11,456 nt of DNA, taken from assembly GCA_035628595.1 (NCBI GenBank), contig DASPJN010000016.1:1-11456 (forward strand), written 5' to 3'. The position numbers and the translations under genes were made by a program. The notes beneath the pieces are model-generated. The model ran no database searches. It was not told the origin of the DNA and saw nothing but the letters and a program-made list of their open reading frames with translations. The stretch's first letter is position 1, and every line of letters starts with the position of its first letter. The DNA is from Chryseosolibacter sp035628595 (GTDB lineage Bacteria > Bacteroidota > Bacteroidia > Cytophagales > Cyclobacteriaceae). Below, in pieces: positions 6,326 through 11,456 of this stretch.

Positions 6326-8758
6326 CTACTCGTACTTAAGCGTCTCAGCAGGATTAACAAGCGCGGCCTTAAGGGTATGGAACGTAACCGCGAGCAACGC
6401 TACGGCTACACCTGCCAGCATACTCACTGCAAAAACTTCCCAGCCTATTGTGATTCTGAACTCAAAACCCGCAAGCCATTTATTCATCACGTACCACGAT
6501 GCTGGCGTAGCGATCACGAACGCAATCATCGCAAGCCAGATGTATTGCCTGTTCAATAGCAAAAAAATGTTTCCTACTCCTGCGCCGACCACTTTCCGGA
6601 TACCAATTTCCTTTGTTCTGTTCAAAGCATTGATTCCAGACAAGCCAAATAGACCAAGTGACGCAATGAAGATTGCAAAACCTGTCGCCACTTTCATGAT
6701 CTGCATCCAGCGCGTGTAGCTTTCATATTGCCGGGCCACATCCTCATCAAGAAAACTGTAGTTGAAAGGTTTGTTTGGATATAAGTTTTGCCACGTGCGC
6801 TGGAGCCCCTCTATGACCGTTGGAATATCCGTACCGCTCACCTTCACGAGCATGGTAGTCAGATGGCCGACGGTTTTGTCGAGGGAAATGAACATAGGCG
6901 CAATGCCTCGCTCCAGCGAAAGAAAATGATAATCCTTTACCACGCCGATAATCCGGTCGCCTACGCCGGCGCTATCCTCACGCCAGTTTAAATGTTCAGC
7001 TAGCGGATCAGTCCAGCCCATATCTTTAACCAGGGCTTCATTCACGATAAGGGCGGAAGAATCTGAAATGATTTGTGGATCGAAATTTCTGCCCATCACT
7101 AATTGTATGTCGAGGGTATTGATGTAATATGGATCTGCCGCGTAGACGTAGGCGACTTTCATTTCATCGTTAACCTTATAGCCAAAGCGCATATACCCCT
7201 GGTTGAATGACGCGCTCGTTCCTGCAACAGATACGACATAGGGAAGTCGCGATAACTCCTGCCTGTATTGCTGAACAACCATATCAGATTCATCGGACAT
7301 ACCCGCCTGCGTCGGGATCACGATAACCTGATCCTGGTTATAACCCAGATCTTTTGTGGTGATAAATTTCATTTGCCTGAACATGATGACCGAGCTGACG
7401 ATCAGGAATGCTGAAAGTGCAAATTGAAATACAACCAGGGGTTTTGTGAAACCTGCCTGGAGGCGTGATGTGAACCCACCTTTGAGCACGGATGCAGGTT
7501 TGAACCGTGAGAGAAAAAGGGAAGGGTAGCTTCCCGCTACCAGGCCGACGATTATCGAAAGCAGCAAACCGAAGGAGAAAACGCTTACCATTACCGTTGG
7601 AGATAACGCAATGGATTTTTGTGTAAAGTCATTAAAGAACGGGAGGACCAGTACCACGAGAAGAATGGAGATGATCAGCGAAAGCATGGCCAGAAAAATT
7701 GACTCGAAGCCAAACTGATAGATCAGCTGCGATTGCTGCGCCCCGATCACCTTTCTCACCCCAACTTCTATTCTTCTCGATGTTGAGGTAGTTAGCGCAA
7801 GTGTTATGTAGTTGATACAGGCTATGACCAAAACGAGCAACCCGATACCACTGAGAATAAATGAATATTTCGGATCACTGACATTATTAAAGCTCACCTC
7901 GGGTTTGAAGTGTATGTCGGCGAGGTTTGTCGATTGCAGTTCATAAGTCTTAACTCCTTCCGGCACGCTGTGTTCTTTTGCCCAACGCTCGAGCTTGTCG
8001 CTCATATATTTTTGAATCACCTTTTCCAGTTTGGCGTTGAGGTTTGCGGCATTGGCATTTTCGGAAAGTTGAATGAACGTCGGATACGCTGAGTTAGACC
8101 ATTGTTGGATATTTCGTTCGTAGTTTGCTTCATTCTCCATTGGGAGTAATATGGAGAACGTCAGACTTGAATTGGAAGGCGGGGCTTGAACGACACCGGT
8201 AACCGTGAATAATTTCTCTTCACCATCGATGAGCATTGTGACAGTTTTGCCCAGAGGCTCTTCATCGCCAAAGTATTTTTCAGCGATAGCAGGCGTTATG
8301 ACAATTTCATTTTTCGATGTAAAGAGCTTTTCTCTATTCCCTTTGATTAAAGGGAAGGAGAACATTGCGAAGAAGTCGGCTTCAACGAGCGCATAGGTTT
8401 CAGTGAACACCTTGTCTTCATATCTCATGGCACTTTCTTTTCCCGAGCTGAAGTGAGTACCGAACTCCACTTCCGGAATTTCATCTTTTACGGCTTTAAG
8501 GAGTGGAAGGGGTAAGGATGCTGATTGATTATAGTCGCTGTTCGGATTGCGTTGATGAAGATCATAGGTTTTTGCCTCCAGTCTGTAGATCCGGTTTTTG
8601 TTTTCATGGAATTCATCGAAGCTTCGTTCATCCTGAACATAGAGGTAGATTAGTATGCAGAAGGTAAATCCCACGCTTAAACCAAATGCATTAATAAAGG
8701 AGTAGACCTTGCGCTTGACAAGATTTCGCGTGGCGCTTCTGATATAATTTTGGATCAT
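6326..8758 (-). CDS. ABC transporter permease, MacB/FtsX type, 810 aa
   Basis: This is a full-length double-unit permease of the MacB_PCD plus FtsX architecture. An N-terminal membrane helix (about residues 20-42) precedes an extracytoplasmic domain (about 45-295). Three helices follow at about 298-322, 350-374 and 389-411, then a fifth at about 440-460 that opens the second unit. A second external domain (about 465-685) is followed by three last helices at about 688-710, 733-755 and 770-795. The conserved cytoplasmic signature after the first helix of each FtsX block appears twice: RRIEVGVRKVIGA (328-340) and RTKEIGIRKVVGAG (714-727). The ending NPAETLKYE is also typical. Such proteins move lipids, peptides or signals across the envelope by mechanotransmission, driven by a separate ATPase, and no ATPase gene lies in this window. 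The substrate is unknown. No downstream terminator with a clear T-run was seen. Confidence 0.95.
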   Translation of the reverse strand: MIQNYIRSATRNLVKRKVYSFINAFGLSVGFTFCILIYLYVQDERSFDEFHENKNRIYRLEAKTYDLHQRNPNSDYNQSASLPLPLLKAVKDEIPEVEFGTHFSSGKESAMRYEDKVFTETYALVEADFFAMFSFPLIKGNREKLFTSKNEIVITPAIAEKYFGDEEPLGKTVTMLIDGEEKLFTVTGVVQAPPSNSSLTFSILLPMENEANYERNIQQWSNSAYPTFIQLSENANAANLNAKLEKVIQKYMSDKLERWAKEHSVPEGVKTYELQSTNLADIHFKPEVSFNNVSDPKYSFILSGIGLLVLVIACINYITLALTTSTSRRIEVGVRKVIGAQQSQLIYQFGFESIFLAMLSLIISILLVVLVLPFFNDFTQKSIALSPTVMVSVFSFGLLLSIIVGLVAGSYPSLFLSRFKPASVLKGGFTSRLQAGFTKPLVVFQFALSAFLIVSSVIMFRQMKFITTKDLGYNQDQVIVIPTQAGMSDESDMVVQQYRQELSRLPYVVSVAGTSASFNQGYMRFGYKVNDEMKVAYVYAADPYYINTLDIQLVMGRNFDPQIISDSSALIVNEALVKDMGWTDPLAEHLNWREDSAGVGDRIIGVVKDYHFLSLERGIAPMFISLDKTVGHLTTMLVKVSGTDIPTVIEGLQRTWQNLYPNKPFNYSFLDEDVARQYESYTRWMQIMKVATGFAIFIASLGLFGLSGINALNRTKEIGIRKVVGAGVGNIFLLLNRQYIWLAMIAFVIATPASWYVMNKWLAGFEFRITIGWEVFAVSMLAGVAVALLAVTFHTLKAALVNPAETLKYE

Positions 8759-9203
8759 GAGGATAAAGGTTTAAGTATGGTAAAAACCGAAAATGATGTC
8801 CTTGGAAACGGATCTATTGTTTGGATGCATTGCGGCATGGAAAAGTTTTGAGGGCAAAAGTTTTTTCGAGGAATGGTCGGAGTCTAAGCCGCAAAAGGCT
8901 TAAAGGAAGTTGTTCGGTTGGCGAAAAACCGTATCTGCGGAAAGCAGCCGTTGCGCTCTTGTATTTCCTTTTTAGGAAGCCGATCCTTCTGCCTTCTATG
9001 ATGCTTATTCGGGTGCCAATAAAAATTCTCTATGAAACCCAAAAGGTCTTTTGGGGTGAAGTATTCATGAATTTATCATGGCAATCTTTATCGGCCATGA
9101 GATGCACCTGTACGCGTATATTATAGAGTGTGAGTTTCCTTTTGAGTTGCCTGTTTGTCGCGGCTGTTGCCGAAGCATCAGATACAACGCGCTAGCTACC
9201 TTT
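8759..9203. other. Intergenic region without a recognised gene
   Basis: About 445 bp between two minus-strand genes. Short frames on the plus strand here have no start context or protein-like composition. Visible structures are a duplicated AAAAGTTTT word (around 8839-8866), a 6-bp hairpin TAAGCC/GGCTTA (8885-8902), and an 8-bp hairpin CCCAAAAG/CTTTTGGG with a two-base loop (9038-9055). The last sits about 150 nt past yjdM and could be part of its 3' end. The permease promoter should be here but was not identified. Confidence 0.5.
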
Positions 9204-9563
9204 TCACCCTTTGCGTACGTAGATCGATTTCAGTGCCATTGCGCCGAAACCCTCCACTTTACAATCGATATTATGATCGCCTGTAGTGAGTCTGATGTTC
9301 TTCACCTTTGTCCCGGCCTTGATTGGCTTGGACGATCCTTTCACGGGCAGATCTTTGATGATGATCACAGTGTCACCATCCTGTAACACAACACCATTCG
9401 AATCTTTCACCACCGATGAGTCGGTTTCCGATGCAACCGATTCGCTGGGATCATTATTCTCCCCTGGGTTCCATTCGTGGCCGCATTCTGGACACATCAT
9501 GGAAGTTCCGGTAGGATATCCATAAATCGACTTGCATTTCGGGCACTCTGTTGACTCAGCCAT
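9204..9563 (-). CDS. yjdM: YjdM (PhnA-like) zinc-ribbon protein, 119 aa
   Basis: The N-terminus carries a zinc ribbon with cysteines at 7, 10, 24 and 27 (CPKC and CPECGHEWN). An acidic, Ser-rich linker (about 33-50) leads to the PhnA/YjdM domain (about 51-119) with its near-invariant stretches: VKDSNGVVLQDGDTV, KDLPVKGSS, GTKVKNIRL, GDHNIDCKVEGFG and LKS.YV+KG at the end. From memory it is very close to E. coli YjdM over this part; the linker is slightly longer. The family was named PhnA for its position near the phosphonate genes, but it is not the phosphonoacetate hydrolase and its role remains unclear. No phosphonate (C-P lyase) genes are in this window. The start at 9563 sits directly beside an inverted repeat. 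The long plus-strand frame 9286-9525 is its shadow. Confidence 0.95.
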   Translation of the reverse strand: MAESTECPKCKSIYGYPTGTSMMCPECGHEWNPGENNDPSESVASETDSSVVKDSNGVVLQDGDTVIIIKDLPVKGSSKPIKAGTKVKNIRLTTGDHNIDCKVEGFGAMALKSIYVRKG

Positions 9564-9565
9564 AG

Positions 9566-9586
9566 ACTATTTTTGGCAAAAATAGT
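9566..9586. promoter_or_regulatory. Perfect 9-bp inverted repeat at the yjdM start
   Basis: ACTATTTTT (9566-9574) and AAAAATAGT (9578-9586) flank a GGC spacer. The repeat ends only 2 nt from the yjdM initiation codon. Read on the minus strand it also contains TATTTTTG (9584-9577), which fits the Bacteroidetes -7 consensus TAnnTTTG, but I see no TTG at the proper distance upstream. It could be an operator over the promoter or, if transcribed, a hairpin hiding the ribosome site. Confidence 0.4.
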
Positions 9587-9757
9587 TAAAGTTGGTGATC
9601 GATGATAAACCAATGCCGAGTGCTTCCATACTGAGAAATGAAGGGGAGTGCCGCCTGGTAAAGTCAGTCGTTGCGTTCGTGTCTTGCTTTTTAAGAGCAA
9701 AAACTTTGTTTCCATGTGCGTCGCCTGGTAGAATGCTGCCCTGCTGAACCGTTTCCT

Positions 9758-9793
9758 GAGCCTGTCTTGAATATTGCCGGAGCCTGCCGAAGG
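9758..9793. repeat. Short direct repeat GAGCCTGYC, 22-bp period
   Basis: TGAGCCTGTCTTGAA and GGAGCCTGCCGAAGG occur 22 bp apart (shared GAGCCTGYC at 9758 and 9780). Both resemble the word TGAGCCTGTCGAAGG, which I recall as part of dispersed intergenic repeats in many genomes. The second copy lies within TTGCC/GGCAA arms that could fold. It directly precedes the 43-bp array. Confidence 0.35.
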
Positions 9794-9811
9794 CAACCTC
9801 GGAACCTACGC

Positions 9812-10243
9812 GTGTTGATGTCCAATGCTCCGCGAGCAACTAGCCGCCTCGCAGGTGTTTTTGCGATGGGCTCAACGTGCGTCTGGCGATAACCCGGATG
9901 TTTTTCCTCATGTACTCGGGAGCGCATAGCCATGTCACGCGTGCTTTTGTCCACCTGCGCGGAAGCGCATAGGCATGCCCATGTGTTTTTGTCGTTGCTC
10001 CCCCGGACGTATAGCCATGTCATAAGTGTTTTAGTTCGACAGCGCAGAAGCGTATAGAGACGACGCGCCTGTTTCTTGTACAAGGTACTGGGTGCGCATT
10101 CGATCGTCGCGGGAGTTTTTGCGAACAGCCAGCCTGTTGCGCGACACTTGCCAACCCGTAGGGCCCCCTTCATAGCACGTGTTTTTTTTTTCGGTTACAA
10201 ACGCTTTCGCGAAAAGTCGCCGGACGTATGTCGCAAGTGTTTC
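9812..10243. repeat. Degenerate tandem array, mean period 43 bp
   Basis: Unit heads resembling GTGTTTTTGTC begin at 9812, 9855, 9897, 9941, 9983, 10026, 10069 and 10113, giving intervals of 43, 42, 44, 42, 43, 43 and 44. The best units (9897-10068) also share a tail close to GGAAGCGCATAGCCATGTC; for example GCGCATAGCCATGTC, GCGCATAGGCATGCC and ACGTATAGCCATGTC. After 10113 the spacing breaks (heads at 10179 and 10237), but CCGGACGTAT...GTC..AAGTGTTT around 10222-10242 again matches the unit at 9983-10031, with 6 bases lost. The whole unit is conserved rather than a repeat with unique spacers, so this is a decayed minisatellite and not CRISPR. A 43-bp period would shift the frame every unit, arguing against a coding repeat. 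The head at 10179 runs into ten T residues. Confidence 0.7.
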
Positions 10244-10589
10244 ATGGAATCAGGGATACCGGTCAGGTTCGATGCCAACGAATCCTTTGGGAAGTATTGG
10301 ACTAGGGAAGCCGTATCGTTCTGCGGAATTGACGCATCTCCGTCTGCAGCTTTAAGCGTTAGAATGCGTCATTCATCGACAGCCGGTTGGGTGGGTCGTC
10401 AGCACGTGTAACCATGGAGTTGAATGTCGAATGGTCTATTTCAGATTCTTCGCGGTGAAAGAACTGAAACGTAAAATATCGGTTACGGTTATCTTTTAAG
10501 AAAGATAAAAATATTTTTAAAAAAGTTCGCAAAAATCACAACCCATACACCGGCAGTTGCGTGATAATACATATAAACAATTTTCACTA
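10244..10589. other. Intergenic leader region of the 239-aa gene
   Basis: About 346 bp with no convincing gene; the frame 10076-10411 starts inside the tandem array and looks spurious. It contains a long-range inverted repeat GACGCAT (10331-10337)/ATGCGTC (10364-10370), a perfect 8-bp inverted repeat TTATCTTT/AAAGATAA (10489-10508), and an AT-rich stretch (10500-10530) just before the gene's leader. The AT-rich part is the likeliest promoter region, but no TAnnTTTG box is evident. Confidence 0.4.
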
Positions 10590-11309
10590 ATGAAAACAAA
10601 TTCTAACAAACAAGTTGCCGCCTTCGACCAGGTCTTAGGCCACTGCAACGCCCTCGGCGAGAAGTACAACCCGAGCATGGAATCAATGAACGTCGCTGCC
10701 TTGAATTCCTTGCTCTCTTCGGCCCAGTCATCAGTCATGGCAGTCGACACAGCAAAGGTGAAGCTGATCCAGGTGATCAACGAACGACAGAAAGCGTTCG
10801 CCGCCATTCCTGGAATTGCAACACGGATTTTGAACATGCTGATTGTTTCCGAGGCATCTTCAGAGCTGATCGCCGATGCGAGACGGTATCGCGATAAGCT
10901 TCGCAGTCCACGTCGTAGGAAGACAGTGAGACCAGAAGCCAGCGCCACAACGCCGCATGTTGATGCTTCCCGCGGACCGGTCTCTTACATGGATTTTGAA
11001 AGCAGACTTAGCACTTTCGGGACGATCATTAAACTGGTTGAAAGCACACCGCTGTATCACCCGAATGAAACCGATTTTGCCATTCCGGGACTTAAAGCAT
11101 TGTTGACTTCATTGTATGGCGTGAACAAAGCAGTACACGATGCCCATGTAGCAGTACGCAACGCGCGGCTCGCGAAAAGAATGGCCCTTTATGGCGATCG
11201 TGGACTTTATGGCGTGTCTAAAAAGGTAAAGAGGTATATCCTTTTTGTGTTCGGTGCAACAAGTCAGCAGTACCGCATGTTCAGTAGTATCACTTTAAAA
11301 TCCAGATAA
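10590..11309 (+). CDS. Uncharacterised two-repeat helical protein, 239 aa
   Basis: I prefer ATG 10590 (MKTNSNK) over an in-frame TTG 33 bp upstream, because the preceding bases are AT-rich leader and ATG is standard. No signal peptide or membrane segment is visible, so it is probably cytoplasmic. The chain appears to be two related helical halves. Residues 12-105 and 136-235 each have an aromatic-Pro turn (YNPS at 26, YHPN at 156), then a Leu-Leu-Ser helix and an AV..A.V helix. Between them is a basic, disordered-looking linker (SPRRRKTVRPEASATTPHVD, 106-125). The end VFGATSQQYRMFSSI resembles the C-terminus of a widespread family of 230-250-residue Bacteroidetes proteins I remember with no known function. 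It is transcribed alone, with its own terminator. Confidence 0.85.
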   Translation: MKTNSNKQVAAFDQVLGHCNALGEKYNPSMESMNVAALNSLLSSAQSSVMAVDTAKVKLIQVINERQKAFAAIPGIATRILNMLIVSEASSELIADARRYRDKLRSPRRRKTVRPEASATTPHVDASRGPVSYMDFESRLSTFGTIIKLVESTPLYHPNETDFAIPGLKALLTSLYGVNKAVHDAHVAVRNARLAKRMALYGDRGLYGVSKKVKRYILFVFGATSQQYRMFSSITLKSR

Positions 11310-11343
11310 TGCAACAGACAATTTCTGAAAGCGGTAACGCTTG

Positions 11344-11381
11344 AAACTCCGGTGGTCAGTAATCATCGGAGTTTTTGTTTT
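11344..11381 (+). terminator. Rho-independent terminator of the 239-aa gene
   Basis: AAACTCCGGTG (11344-11354) pairs with CATCGGAGTTT (11364-11374), 11 bp with one G-U pair, around a nine-base loop. TTGTTTTT follows. It begins 35 nt past the stop at 11309 and abuts the stop of the convergent TonB-family gene. On the minus strand only three T residues follow, so it probably works mainly for the plus strand. Confidence 0.85.
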
Positions 11382-11456
11382 TATAACTTGAAAATAAGTG
11401 GTATCACATATCGAACAGTGACAGGCACGCCATCTTTTTTACCAGGTCTCCATTTC
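11381..11456 (-). CDS. TonB-family protein, C-terminal fragment
   Basis: The last 24 codons of a minus-strand gene enter from the right edge and stop at 11383-11381. The peptide KWRPGKKDGVPVTVRYVIPL with the ending IFKL matches the TonB C-terminal domain: W-x-PG-x-x-x-G-x-PV, then alternating strand residues, P, and F+L at the end. In this family the domain contacts TonB boxes of outer-membrane receptors and passes proton-motive energy to them. In Bacteroidetes it also appears on M56-type sensor peptidases and stand-alone proteins. Which of these this is cannot be told from the fragment. Confidence 0.8.
   Translation of the reverse strand, partial: KWRPGKKDGVPVTVRYVIPLIFKL

Noticed and set aside
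8821..9386. Plus-strand frames of about 100 codons in the permease-yjdM gap
   Set aside because: One is partly antisense to yjdM, neither has start context or recognisable sequence, and composition is not protein-like.
10179..10191. Ten-T run as a terminator tail
   Set aside because: No adequate GC-rich hairpin directly precedes it, only CCC/GGG with a three-base loop farther away; it looks like an expanded head of an array unit.
9812..10243. CRISPR array
   Set aside because: The full 43-bp unit is partly conserved with no constant repeat plus unique spacer pattern, the period is too short for ordinary repeat-spacer units, and no cas gene is present.
9691..10411. Frames across the tandem array (9691-10173 minus, 10076-10411 plus)
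   Set aside because: They are open because of the GC-rich composition; the 43-bp unit changes frame each time, so no repeated peptide is preserved.

Overview
The window looks like part of a chromosome from a Bacteroidetes bacterium, most likely of the Cytophagales. The evidence is an 810-residue MacB/FtsX-type permease of the kind abundant in that group, a TonB-family C-terminus, poor Shine-Dalgarno sequences before the starts, moderate GC, long intergenic gaps, and a GC-rich intergenic element opening with GGGCGTGCCC of a style I associate with this phylum. The assignment is by inference; there is no rRNA or other marker gene here.

Layout. The 3' end of an unidentified gene (1-159, +) converges on a secreted 552-residue protein (387-2045, -), with a minus-strand terminator between them. 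A gene-free stretch of about 800 bp (2046-2850) holds the GC-rich repeat and a very strong plus-strand terminator with no recognisable gene in front of it. Next comes a two-gene plus-strand operon: a large 828-residue exported protein (2851-5337) overlapping by 4 bp a lipoprotein with Ig-like domains (5334-6014). A strong hairpin closes it, followed by a partial second copy of the GC-rich repeat. On the minus strand lie the FtsX-type permease (6326-8758) and, 445 bp further on, yjdM (phnA-like zinc-ribbon protein, 9204-9563). A 1-kb gene-free region (9564-10589) carries a degenerate tandem array with a mean period of 43 bp. It is followed by a 239-residue uncharacterised protein with an internal duplication (10590-11309, +), its terminator, and the last 24 codons of a TonB-family protein (minus strand, window edge).

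Function. Four of the eight genes are predicted to act in or beyond the inner membrane: the 552-residue exported protein, the 828-residue exported protein, its lipoprotein partner and the permease. The TonB fragment is also an envelope protein family. Only the 2851/5334 pair shows clear evidence of joint expression. The rest appear to be independent single genes, so this is not an obvious gene island. No tRNA, rRNA, insertion sequence, integrase or CRISPR array was found. The most unusual structures are non-coding: the 43-bp array, the orphan terminator and the paired GC-rich repeats.
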